A stretch of 64,000 nucleotides of DNA, taken from NCBI GenBank assembly GCA_016715965.1, contig JADJXG010000001.1, positions 3,614,719-3,678,718 of the forward strand, given 5' to 3'. How positions within the stretch are numbered: the stretch's first letter is position 1; the number at the start of each line of letters is the position of its first letter. Shown here piece by piece: positions 43,911 to 52,040 of the stretch. The stretch is from Saprospiraceae bacterium (GTDB taxonomy: Bacteria; Bacteroidota; Bacteroidia; Chitinophagales; Saprospiraceae). Under the pieces are notes generated by a model. The model did not search any database. It was given only the letters and a program-made list of their open reading frames with translations, and was not told the DNA's origin. The position numbers were made by a program, and so were the translations under genes.

Positions 43911-44588
43911 ATGAAATTCTTTCTGATTTATAACGATTTTGTATCTAATTCCTTTTTACGACAAGATGAGAATGACAACGGTGGTGGGATTTGGGTAGCA
44001 CTTTTAATACTTTGTGCTGTATGGTTAATAACAGAACTTCTACTTAAACATCATAATAAAAGTCATAGGAATTTTAAAACGCTTATTGCGTCTTATGTAG
44101 TTTGGGTTACTATTAATTTTATAATTTACGAAAATGGCAATCAAATATATACATTTCTTTCCGCCAAGAAGGAAAATTACAAATATAAAAATATTTATGA
44201 AAATTTTATTGCGGAGCAATTGTATTTTTATCCATTTGAGGGAAGTATAAGTTCCTATAATTATGTTGAATTAATTATCTTTTCAATCATGCCTCTGGTT
44301 ATATTTTTCGTGCTGTATCAATTTGAATACTATACTAAAAAAGGAATCACACGCCAAGACAATTTTCAGGAATGGGTAGAAGAAAAGGTCAATAAGCTAT
44401 TTGATTTAAGACCTGATATGTACGGAAATAAGGAGTATGTAAATAGCCGTATCGAAGGTATTTATGAATGGTTAAAGGAAAAAGGAAAGGATTTAAGCAA
44501 AGCGGATAAGAGTTTGATTGCTGCAAGGATGAAGGAGAAATTCGGAATAGTTGATGATAAAGTAAATGATGCCTTAGACAAGAGCTAA
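43911..44588 (+). CDS. Membrane protein of unknown function (element cargo)
   Basis: 225 residues from MKFFLIYNDFVSNSFLR; a TTG 9 nt upstream is also in frame. Three hydrophobic segments: GGIWVALLILCAVWLITELL, TLIASYVVWVTINFIIY and VELIIFSIMPLVIFFVLYQF. A soluble charged tail of ~80 residues follows (WVEEKVNKLFDLRPDMYGNK; EWLKEKGKDLSKADKSLIAA). I do not recognise it. Confidence 0.7.
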   Translation: MKFFLIYNDFVSNSFLRQDENDNGGGIWVALLILCAVWLITELLLKHHNKSHRNFKTLIASYVVWVTINFIIYENGNQIYTFLSAKKENYKYKNIYENFIAEQLYFYPFEGSISSYNYVELIIFSIMPLVIFFVLYQFEYYTKKGITRQDNFQEWVEEKVNKLFDLRPDMYGNKEYVNSRIEGIYEWLKEKGKDLSKADKSLIAARMKEKFGIVDDKVNDALDKS

Positions 44589-45293
44589 ACCGATATGAGC
44601 CGATCCACAAAAATATGCTATGTCTTATAGACATTAATCAGGCTACATCGCCAATAATAGCCCTTTTTGATTCCTTGCTTACTTTAAATTCCTTGAATCT
44701 TAATGTAAAGAAATATCCCTTTAGTGCACATCTTAGTTATTTCTTATAACAGGTTTCTTTCAAGGATATTCAATTTTGCAGAACATAAAGGGTATTAGTC
44801 TTTGTATTTACATCTTCTTTTCATATCCTCCTTCCCTTGGTCCGTTATATTGTGTCGTCCGTCTGTTGTAAGCATTTTTGTTCTTGTGCTTTATTCTCTT
44901 TTTTTTTCATTATCTTGTTAGTTTCTCTATGGTTTTTTTGTGGGGTTTTTTTTTTGAGAAAATTGCCTGTTGTTTAAGAGTGTTTTGTGTTTATAGTCCT
45001 CATCATCATTACATACTGTTATTTTATTACCTATTGAGCACCTTCCTTTTTAGGCTTTATTGGGCTTTTCATATTTATTCCATAGATGTGATCTACTCTT
45101 AAAAATTAGCGTCTTCATATGTCGCCTTTCTTTTTATACCTCAAGTATTATAGCTTTGATGCGTAATATGGAATATATATCATTACTTTCCCGAAAATTC
45201 AACATTTTATACCTGTTTATTGGGAAAATCAACAAAGAAATACTTGAAATTCAAATAATTATTTATCTTCGCAATTGAGTATTGATAAATATT
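44589..45293. other. T-rich region between two cargo genes, no gene seen
   Basis: About 700 bp, strikingly T-rich on the + strand from about 44880 to 45110. Frames here are low-complexity (Phe/Leu/Tyr-rich) and not credible. A box TATCTTCG at 45265-45272, close to TAnnTTTG, may serve the next gene. Confidence 0.4.
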
Positions 45294-45887
45294 ATGACTT
45301 TATATGAATTTATAATTAAGTATGATCAAGAGAATTCTATTGTACTCCTTGAGGGAAAACGAAATGTTTTAGAAGCTGATCAAGAAAATTTAATTGCATT
45401 GGGGAAATTGTTAGCATTAAAGACAGCAAGAATGACTTTTAGAAGTGGCAATGCAGATGGTTCGGACCAATTGTTCTCTAAAGGTGTCGCAAGTGTCAGC
45501 CCTGAAAGACTCCAAGTTATTACTCCATATGTAGGTCATAGAGAAAAAACCAATCTAGCAAACGATACCATTAGCTTGGACGATATAAATATTGCAAATG
45601 AACCAGAAGTTGTTTATCAATCAAAAAACAATAAAAAAATGATAAATCTAATCAACCAATTTATTTCTGGTGACAAAAATCGGTTTTCTATCAAAGCTGC
45701 ATATATTATTAGAGATACAATAAAGGCAATTGGTACTAGCAAAATTAGACCTGCTACATTCGGTATTTTTTACGACGATTTAGAAAATCCAAAAACAGGT
45801 GGTACTGGACATACGATGAATGTTTGTTTACAAAATAATATTCCCACAATAGATCAAAAGATATGGTTTAAATGGTTACAAGAATAG
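45294..45887 (+). CDS. Putative SLOG-domain (Rossmann-like nucleotide-binding) protein
   Basis: 197 residues from MTLYEFIIKYDQENSIVLLE. The pattern ARMTFRSGNADGSDQLFSKG resembles the GGA-x-GAD loop of SLOG/cpYpsA-like and LOG proteins, and the C-terminal GGTGHTMNVCLQNNIPTID resembles their second nucleotide-binding loop (GGT...A...IP). SLOG domains bind nucleotides or their derivatives and act as sensors in several phage-defence systems (Thoeris/CBASS-type genetic contexts). No effector domain is fused; the flanking genes encode membrane proteins. Assignment rests on motif resemblance only. Confidence 0.55.
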   Translation: MTLYEFIIKYDQENSIVLLEGKRNVLEADQENLIALGKLLALKTARMTFRSGNADGSDQLFSKGVASVSPERLQVITPYVGHREKTNLANDTISLDDINIANEPEVVYQSKNNKKMINLINQFISGDKNRFSIKAAYIIRDTIKAIGTSKIRPATFGIFYDDLENPKTGGTGHTMNVCLQNNIPTIDQKIWFKWLQE

Positions 45888-46124
45888 AAATTCAGGCATC
45901 CAACAGCCCCAATTTAGAATGTCATCTTTTTTATACGAAAATTGGCAGTTCCTAAACCAATAATGTAGCTTCCAAATAATTACTATCTGGACATAAAACT
46001 ACGAAAGGATTACTGGTGCTTAAAATGGGCATCATTCTCCCTTATAATGGTGATTAAATTTTAATTAATCTATAATATAATATTAGCTTAGATTTGTGTG
46101 CCATTTTCTTTACTCACCTCATAT

Positions 46125-47030
46125 ATGGAAAATAAAAAGAGCTTTATTTATAATTTGCTAATATCAATCGGAGTTATCATTTTTGTACATATTACAGTTG
46201 GAAATCCAATTTTGGATTTTCTTTATGAATTTGCTGCTGTAGAAGTTGATGGAAAGGTTCTTGAACCTGGGTACAAATATACTTATACAGTTGATAATAT
46301 AACATACATTAAGGGAACTCCTGATTATTCCGATGTAGATTTTGAGCAAAAAGAAACAATCGATGTTGTGGTTGAATATATTTATTTTATTCCATCATTG
46401 AGCAAACTGAAAGAAATAGAATATTCTAGTAGATCCTCCTATTTTATAAGATCACTTTTTTTAAAAACTTTATTCTACATTTTCCTCATTGTCTATTTTG
46501 TTAAAGTGCTAAAAAAAGATTTACTTCTTATAAAAAATGATTCAAAAGTTTTACAACCCACAGAGGAAGATAAATTTAACGATGTATTTAACGACGATGA
46601 TAATACCATTATTGATTTTTCAAGATTTAACCTGAGGAAACATTTTGTTTCATCAATTTTAGATATAATAATTGGAATTTCAGCATTTTCTTTAACATTG
46701 CTTTTATCAAACATTTTTAAAGGTAATTGGGTAGGCATAGTTATCTTACTCTTTCTATCTATTATTATCGGTTTACATTCATTTACTCAGAGAATTGTTG
46801 ACAATAATATTGCAATAATTATTAATGTAGTTTGTGGTTTGATTACAATAAATGGCGGTATTAATTTTGATGAATTCAATAATTTCCATTGGAATCCCTA
46901 TATTTTGACAAGTTATGTTGTCATAAAATTTACAGTATTAAGATTTATATTGGAATTTTTATTAATAAAATGGGGGTTTGAGGTTGAATATAAATTGTAT
47001 TATTTATTTATTGATAAAAACCATAATTAA
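46125..47030 (+). CDS. Multi-span membrane protein of unknown function (element cargo)
   Basis: 301 residues from MENKKSFIYNLLISIGVIIF. An N-terminal membrane helix is followed by a ~75-residue exposed region (AAVEVDGKVLEPGYKYTYTV), a second helix (FLKTLFYIFLIVYFV), an acidic loop (EEDKFNDVFNDDDNTIIDF) and four or more C-terminal helices (SSILDIIIGISAFSLTLLLS onwards). It lies 240 bp after the SLOG-like gene on the same strand; a functional link is possible but unproven. Confidence 0.7.
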   Translation: MENKKSFIYNLLISIGVIIFVHITVGNPILDFLYEFAAVEVDGKVLEPGYKYTYTVDNITYIKGTPDYSDVDFEQKETIDVVVEYIYFIPSLSKLKEIEYSSRSSYFIRSLFLKTLFYIFLIVYFVKVLKKDLLLIKNDSKVLQPTEEDKFNDVFNDDDNTIIDFSRFNLRKHFVSSILDIIIGISAFSLTLLLSNIFKGNWVGIVILLFLSIIIGLHSFTQRIVDNNIAIIINVVCGLITINGGINFDEFNNFHWNPYILTSYVVIKFTVLRFILEFLLIKWGFEVEYKLYYLFIDKNHN

Positions 47031-47327
47031 TGAATTATATAGATAGAGGTAAAGTTAGCTCCCTTTGAATAAGTAAATATCTATAGATTTGTTGTTGTCA
47101 GAATTGATTTCTAGTATTAATGGTATTATTCTTCGTCAAAATATTTTTTAGAATGCTTGGTTAAAATTAATATTGGATAATTTATAGGCATTCATTTTTA
47201 GAATAGAAATGTTGCCTTTAGAGTATAAATCTTAGATTATTAACAATAATTAACAGTTAGGCGAGGTTTGAATATACAGTTCTATCCAAATCTTTTGTAT
47301 TTTTAAGCCCACTTAAACCTAAATCTT

Positions 47328-47498
47328 ATGAATAATGACCAATACGCCGAATTATTGGCATATTTAATCACAATCCACAACCAACTTTTAGAAGTTGAAG
47401 CTAAGGAAAATTCTACTGTAAGCGATTTGCGCCATAATTGGCAGGTAAAACGTGAAGCGATTAGGGATACTATTTTGGATCAGCTTGCAACTCCATAG
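47328..47498 (+). CDS. Small protein of unknown function
   Basis: 56 residues: starts MNNDQYAELLAYLITIHNQL and ends LDQLATP. The sequence is amphipathic and helical with normal codon use. A T-rich leader precedes it. It overlaps the end of the convergent gene at 47470-47754 by 29 bp. Confidence 0.5.
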   Translation: MNNDQYAELLAYLITIHNQLLEVEAKENSTVSDLRHNWQVKREAIRDTILDQLATP

Positions 47499-47754
47499 AA
47501 TCAGGAAGATTGGACATGAGTTTAGAAAGATCTTCTTTTAGATCTTCTTTTGTGGTAGAAATTTCCATAAACTTTTCAGCATCCTCTTGAAATTCTGCTA
47601 AACGTAGTAGGTCTTTTGGTGCAAGTTTGCTAATAGCTATTTGAATACATCTGACTTTATCTTCAAATGTAAATCCACTATTTAGTACTAACAAAATTGC
47701 GTCTTTCAAACGTCTTTCGTTTTCAGTAATAGCTAATTGATTTGTTTTTTTCAT
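47470..47754 (-). CDS. Small helical protein of unknown function
   Basis: 94 residues (MKKTNQLAITENERRLKDAI...). Predominantly helical and charged, with segments FEDKVRCIQIAISKLAPKDL and EDLKEDLSKLMSNLPDSMEL. No membrane segment. Its start is 17 bp from the divergent membrane-protein gene at 47772. Not recognised. Confidence 0.6.
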   Translation of the reverse strand: MKKTNQLAITENERRLKDAILLVLNSGFTFEDKVRCIQIAISKLAPKDLLRLAEFQEDAEKFMEISTTKEDLKEDLSKLMSNLPDSMELQADPK

Positions 47755-47771
47755 ATTTTAAATTTTTTTAA

Positions 47772-48269
47772 ATGTTACATTTTATAAATAAAATTATCAG
47801 TAGAATACTTATTATTCCTACTGCTATACTTACTCCAATTGGAACGCTGCTTTATGCTATACTAACCCTTATTACTTTTGGGATTTACGGCAAAATTATA
47901 CATTGGATTAAAGATAAGCTAATATTTATAGTAATAGAGTTTTCTAAATTGTACGAAACAAATAATCTTGCATTGCAAATTCTATCAATTTTTGGATTGC
48001 CTTTTGCCGCTTTAGGTTCTATCATAGTTTCACTTGTTGGCTATCATGGAGATTTTCCGAGACGAGCGCGCGATATTATTATATTTAAATCCTTTCCTTT
48101 TGCAAAGTCTTTTAGTGACTACGCTAAAAATGAAATAGATTTAGAAGACATGGAGTCAAATACAATGAAAGCTATTAGAGATCTTATTAATTCTCCTGAA
48201 GCAGTAAGTGAAAACATAGAACTCTATCGAGAAAACCCACTAAATGGAGATAAAATAATTAAGTGGTAA
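47772..48269 (+). CDS. Membrane protein of unknown function (element cargo)
   Basis: 165 residues. An N-terminal hydrophobic region of two spans (IIPTAILTPIGTLLYAILTL; a second near LALQILSIFGLPFAALGSII) and a soluble C-terminal half (DLEDMESNTMKAIRDLINSP). Starts MLHFINKIISR. Not recognised. Confidence 0.65.
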   Translation: MLHFINKIISRILIIPTAILTPIGTLLYAILTLITFGIYGKIIHWIKDKLIFIVIEFSKLYETNNLALQILSIFGLPFAALGSIIVSLVGYHGDFPRRARDIIIFKSFPFAKSFSDYAKNEIDLEDMESNTMKAIRDLINSPEAVSENIELYRENPLNGDKIIKW

Positions 48270-48319
48270 CAACTATTTTACGTAGAAGATTTACATATTA
48301 GCAATTCAAAAATCACAAA

Positions 48320-48751
48320 ATGAATATTTGTCTTTTCAATATCAATTCAGTTAACAACCTTCCTCTGGGACACACTTTTAATTCTAACGCACCTAACCTT
48401 ACATATGAGGTAAGTTTCAGGATTTTGGAAGAAGGTTTAATAGTTATTGTTGTTGATTTGTTTTATATAGACAATAATGCAATAGGTTCATTTACAACTT
48501 CAACAACTTGCTTTTTTAGTGGGATTCAAGTTTCAATGTTAAATGATAATTTGATACGCCAAATAATTACAAGGTTTGGAAACAATATATTACAAAATAT
48601 TAGAGATTCTATTAATCTTCCTTTGCGAGTCGATGAAGCAATGGGGGAAGCAATTGATGATCAACAGTTACTCCGTATTGCTTCCAATGCCTTCTTTGAA
48701 CAACGTGATCCAATCCATGATCTATTGCAGCCCATTTGTCGAGATCTTTAA
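48320..48751 (+). CDS. Hypothetical protein, faintly SecB-like
   Basis: 143 residues, soluble. Beta-rich N-terminal half (LTYEVSFRILEEGLIVIVVD; IGSFTTSTTCFFSGIQVSML) and helical C-terminal half (LIRQIITRFGNNILQNIRDS). That order, with an aromatic F-x-G turn before the helices, faintly recalls SecB-type chaperones, which accompany toxin-antitoxin systems on some elements; this is only a hint. Its last 140 bp overlap the opposite-strand gene 48612-48992. Confidence 0.5.
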   Translation: MNICLFNINSVNNLPLGHTFNSNAPNLTYEVSFRILEEGLIVIVVDLFYIDNNAIGSFTTSTTCFFSGIQVSMLNDNLIRQIITRFGNNILQNIRDSINLPLRVDEAMGEAIDDQQLLRIASNAFFEQRDPIHDLLQPICRDL

Positions 48752-48992
48752 TAATATGATCTTTTAACTCTATTTCTGTGAGGTTATAAAGATATTCTTC
48801 ACTAATCATGTTCCAAATGGAGTGTCTATACTCTCTGAATTTTTCTGAAGTCCTTCCAACTGGAATGAACGAAAAATGATAGTGTAAAAACGAAGCTATT
48901 TTTCCAAATGTGGCTAACCTTTTAAACGCTTCTGACGCTTCACTTGGGTTTTCTATATAGGCCTCAAGTATTTGAATTTTGTAATCGTGCAT
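48612..48992 (-). CDS. Hypothetical helical protein
   Basis: 126 residues: MHDYKIQILEAYIENPSEAS, then FKRLATFGKIASFLHYHFSF and LTEIELKDHIIKDLDKWAAI. Protein-like composition with several aromatic and charged helices; the C-terminal ~45 residues overlap the convergent frame and are less convincing. Not recognised. The start is 30 bp from the divergent membrane gene at 49022. Confidence 0.5.
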   Translation of the reverse strand: MHDYKIQILEAYIENPSEASEAFKRLATFGKIASFLHYHFSFIPVGRTSEKFREYRHSIWNMISEEYLYNLTEIELKDHIIKDLDKWAAIDHGLDHVVQRRHWKQYGVTVDHQLLPPLLHRLAKED

Positions 48993-49021
48993 TTTTTTAA
49001 TTTTTTAATTTAATAAATAAT

Positions 49022-49471
49022 ATGAATGATAAAAATTTAGCTCTAAGGTGGATTGCTGTGTTTCCTCTTACATTTCTTACACATGTAGTCTTTATTGCTG
49101 TTTCTAATTTTCTCATTAAATATGTAATTTCTATTAATGAAGATGGTGAAGTTTCTTCTTTCAAATATGGTCTCTGGGGATATATTTTACAACCCCTTTT
49201 GTTGGGTTTTGCGACAACTCATGTAGCAACCCTAATTACTCCATTAAGAAACTTTGTTTTTATATGTATATGTAGTCTTGTACCTTTTATTGCTTATTCT
49301 TGGTGGTTTTATAAAATTGCTGAAAATGTATATATAGATTGGAATTATATTATCATACTAAAAGCTATATTATATGTTGGGTTATATTTATTGGGAATGT
49401 ACCAGACTGCTTTAGCATTCTCCAAAAAAGAAAATCCTGTAGTAAATTCAATTGAAAATACACCAACATGA
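49022..49471 (+). CDS. Four-span membrane protein of unknown function
   Basis: 149 residues with about four hydrophobic helices (IAVFPLTFLTHVVFIAVSNF; GYILQPLLLGFATTHVATLI; NFVFICICSLVPFIAYSWWF; IIILKAILYVGLYLLGMYQT). It overlaps the next gene by 4 nt, so both are probably co-expressed. Not recognised. Confidence 0.65.
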   Translation: MNDKNLALRWIAVFPLTFLTHVVFIAVSNFLIKYVISINEDGEVSSFKYGLWGYILQPLLLGFATTHVATLITPLRNFVFICICSLVPFIAYSWWFYKIAENVYIDWNYIIILKAILYVGLYLLGMYQTALAFSKKENPVVNSIENTPT

Positions 49472-49692
49472 TAACTAAAATGATTACCTACCTGAGTGTT
49501 ATATCTATTATATTTCAAACAGCATGTAAGGATAATAATACTGTTTATATTTGTACTGGCAGTACAGCACACGCCTTTCATGATAAACGTGGATGTAAGG
49601 GATTAAGTAATTGCAGAGGAGATATAAAACCTATCTCAGAAGAAGTTGCTGTAAATAAATATCACCGAAGACCTTGCTATTACTGCCATTAG
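49468..49692 (+). CDS. Small Cys-rich lipoprotein
   Basis: 74 residues. The N-terminus MITKMITYLSVISIIFQTAC ends in a lipobox cysteine. The mature part has the pattern VYICTGSTAHAFHDKRGCKG-LSNCRGDIKPIS...RRPCYYCH. This paired CxGL-x-x-C and C-x-x-C arrangement recurs in Bacteroidota proteins and suggests a small metal-binding unit; the function is unknown. Start overlaps the preceding stop by 4 nt. Confidence 0.65.
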   Translation: MITKMITYLSVISIIFQTACKDNNTVYICTGSTAHAFHDKRGCKGLSNCRGDIKPISEEVAVNKYHRRPCYYCH

Positions 49693-49719
49693 AACCATAT
49701 CTAAAATTAACATAGAAAT

Positions 49720-51177
49720 TTAATGTATTAATTGTTCCTCCATTTCTACCTTAGTGATCGAACCAAAAGAATCAGTAATTTCATGTATTCTTTTATCCAT
49801 TATTTCCTTAATTAATTTCTCGTGTTCTGGGAAACTTAGGATTGCATCATGGATAGTAATAATTGGAATATCGCTATTCTTGGCAATGATATCAGGCACG
49901 ATTTGGTGAATCACTAAATTGGCTTCAAGACTCTGCAATAATATAGCTAATAAACAAGGAGGGTCAAAAGCTGTCCTTTTTTGAAACCCTTTCCCATTAC
50001 TAGTTTTAGTAAAGCCAATTTTCAAATGATCAAATACATTAATGACATTGGGAAAGTAAAGTCGCAAAAGTTTTACAATCGTTGAATTCCATGCAGATGG
50101 ACTAAAAAGACATGCTATAACATTCTTCTTTAGTCGTTTCAAATCTAATTTTTTACGTGGAAATTTCCAATTGTATTTGTTAAGTAAAAATTTGTATAAT
50201 TTTCCTTTTGATACCAGTCTTATAAAAATCCTTACATCATTCTTATTGATAAAGTCATCTATATTAGATGGCAAAAAAGGAAAAGAACTATGTCTATTAA
50301 TATAGTCATGATCTCCTTTCCTTGTGTTATATAAGTTAATTGCACTAGTTATTGTCCAATCAATTTTGTATTTTATCCTTAATTCTTTGTGAAAGAGAGT
50401 AAGACTAACCAAAGGTTGACAATTTGATATATCTGTCTCTTTCAGTCTTTTTCCTCTAATGTTTAAGTACTCTCTTAATTCTTTCTTTAAACTAGTTATG
50501 GTAGTGTGAACGCGACCTGCTGATTGGTCAATTATAAAATACCATTGTTTGTGAACTATATTCAGGATTGCCACCCTATTTTGGTAGTAATTCAAAATAT
50601 TTAAATTCTTTTGTTCATACATATTTTTGAGACATTCAATAGCATTGTGTTCCTCTATTGTTAATTCTTTTAACCAAAATATTAGAGCCTCAATATGCGG
50701 TGCTTCATTTGATTTCTCTTTTTCATTCTCGAATTTTTTTTTAATAAATTTTTTCGTTGTAATTATATATTCACTTAATTCTGTCGACAATATTCCTTCA
50801 CAAAATGCATATCCCTTCGTCGTTTCTTCTTTCAAATAAAAATGATCAATTTCGATGATTTGATTCTTTTCTAATATACTCATTATTGAACTATAATCTC
50901 TTGAATATTCTTCTAGCTCCTTACTGTGGAAACCTACAAACTTCCTTTTTTCATATTGTTTCCTTTTATAAGCTATTCTCAATAAAATAATATAAATTAT
51001 ATACGCAAATTCATCCCTCTTCAATTTGGGATTTTCTTTATATTTCCTTGGTTTTTGAGGCAGTTCACTTACTAATAAATCCAAATCAATTGATTCTGGT
51101 AATAAGATTCTTTTCGTTTGTTTTACTTTTTTCAATTTTCCTGTTTCTAATTTTTCTAAATTTTTCATGTTTTTCAA
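49720..51177 (-). CDS. Divergent polymerase-like (family A palm-like) mobile-element protein
   Basis: 485 residues, starting MKNMKNLEKLETGKLKKVKQ. The middle has GRVHTTITSLKKELREYLNI followed by ETDISNCQPLVSLTLF, resembling palm motif A (D-Y-S-x-x-E-x-R-like) of family A DNA polymerases. The end has LLAILLQSLEANLVIHQI, then PIITIHDAILSFPEH, where HDAI stands for motif C (V-H-D-E). A KR-rich O-helix-like segment lies between. No exonuclease domain is seen. I infer a plasmid or element replicase, by analogy with unannotated proteins of Bacteroidota mobile elements carrying the same DIsNsQP stretch; the catalytic second acid is replaced by alanine, so activity is uncertain. Confidence 0.55.
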   Translation of the reverse strand: MKNMKNLEKLETGKLKKVKQTKRILLPESIDLDLLVSELPQKPRKYKENPKLKRDEFAYIIYIILLRIAYKRKQYEKRKFVGFHSKELEEYSRDYSSIMSILEKNQIIEIDHFYLKEETTKGYAFCEGILSTELSEYIITTKKFIKKKFENEKEKSNEAPHIEALIFWLKELTIEEHNAIECLKNMYEQKNLNILNYYQNRVAILNIVHKQWYFIIDQSAGRVHTTITSLKKELREYLNIRGKRLKETDISNCQPLVSLTLFHKELRIKYKIDWTITSAINLYNTRKGDHDYINRHSSFPFLPSNIDDFINKNDVRIFIRLVSKGKLYKFLLNKYNWKFPRKKLDLKRLKKNVIACLFSPSAWNSTIVKLLRLYFPNVINVFDHLKIGFTKTSNGKGFQKRTAFDPPCLLAILLQSLEANLVIHQIVPDIIAKNSDIPIITIHDAILSFPEHEKLIKEIMDKRIHEITDSFGSITKVEMEEQLIH

Positions 51178-51178
51178 T

Positions 51179-51388
51179 TTATAAATTTAATAAATAATTA
51201 TTTAATAAAGTGTCAAAAGCAATATTCTGCATATTTGATCTATCAGACTTAATCCAAAATTCATGACAGAAGGCACAGAAACCATCATATTCATTTGTCT
51301 CGATTAATTCTAGAATTATTTGCTCTGGGATTCTTATAGACCTCTCTAGCGGAAATTGCAATTCGTCCATATCTAAGTCGCTATTCAT
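51179..51388 (-). CDS. Small protein next to the polymerase-like gene
   Basis: 69 residues, acidic (MNSDLDMDELQFPLERSIRI; EYDGFCAFCHEFWIKSD). Contains C-x-x-C (CAFC). Its stop is directly next to the start of the polymerase-like gene, suggesting one transcript. Not recognised. Confidence 0.55.
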   Translation of the reverse strand: MNSDLDMDELQFPLERSIRIPEQIILELIETNEYDGFCAFCHEFWIKSDRSNMQNIAFDTLLNNYLLNL

Positions 51389-51518
51389 ATTGATGAAATA
51401 TTTTTAATCATTCGATTTAACATTAAAGAAATTATAAACCACATTTATAGTAATTCTATATTGCGCATATAAAGCAATTAATATTCTAAAGTATTTAGCT
51501 AAAATAAGCTTTAAGCTC

Positions 51519-51833
51519 TTAATTAAAATTATGTGTCTTTTTGTAAACTCTTCTTCTTTTCGTTTCAGACCGCACCATAGCTTCGTTTAGTTCGCTTCTC
51601 TTAAAACGCACTGCCCTCCCAATCTTATACTTTACTAATATTCCCATATCACTCCAGTCATGGACTGTTTGGGTACTTATATTAAGTAAATCACAAACAT
51701 CTTTAATTGTCAGCCATTCCTTACTTGGAATTTCCATTCCTTTCGATTCCCTAATGGCACATAGAAGAGTTTCCTCTAAATCCTTTAAACAGTCCTTTAA
51801 TTGTGTTTGTGTAAAAATAATTAATTCCTCCAT
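51519..51833 (-). CDS. Excisionase-type helix-turn-helix protein
   Basis: 104 residues. The C-terminal half is a MerR-like winged HTH of the excisionase type: EWLTIKDVCDLLNISTQTVH, DWSDMGILVKYKIGRAVRFK and RSELNEAMVRSE. Such small proteins direct the integrase towards excision or regulate element genes. It lies between the polymerase-like and RteC-like genes on the same strand as the integrase. Confidence 0.85.
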   Translation of the reverse strand: MEELIIFTQTQLKDCLKDLEETLLCAIRESKGMEIPSKEWLTIKDVCDLLNISTQTVHDWSDMGILVKYKIGRAVRFKRSELNEAMVRSETKRRRVYKKTHNFN

Positions 51834-52040
51834 TCAGCTTTTCTTTATCAATTATTATTATTCATTTTCAATAATAACTAGACAACGCGAAACGGATTTA
51901 TGTTCCCTAAAAGTGGCGATTTCGCACAAGAACGCAGTCGGAGACAATCGGAGTCAATTAAATAAATACCTGTATTTCAGGATAAACTATGGAAGAGTGA
52001 ATAGGCAGAATTGGATGTCTCTAATAAAATATAATTAAAA

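Noticed and set aside
44878..45278. Two Phe/Tyr-rich frames in the T-rich cargo spacer
   Set aside because: Composition follows from the T-richness; no start context or conserved pattern.
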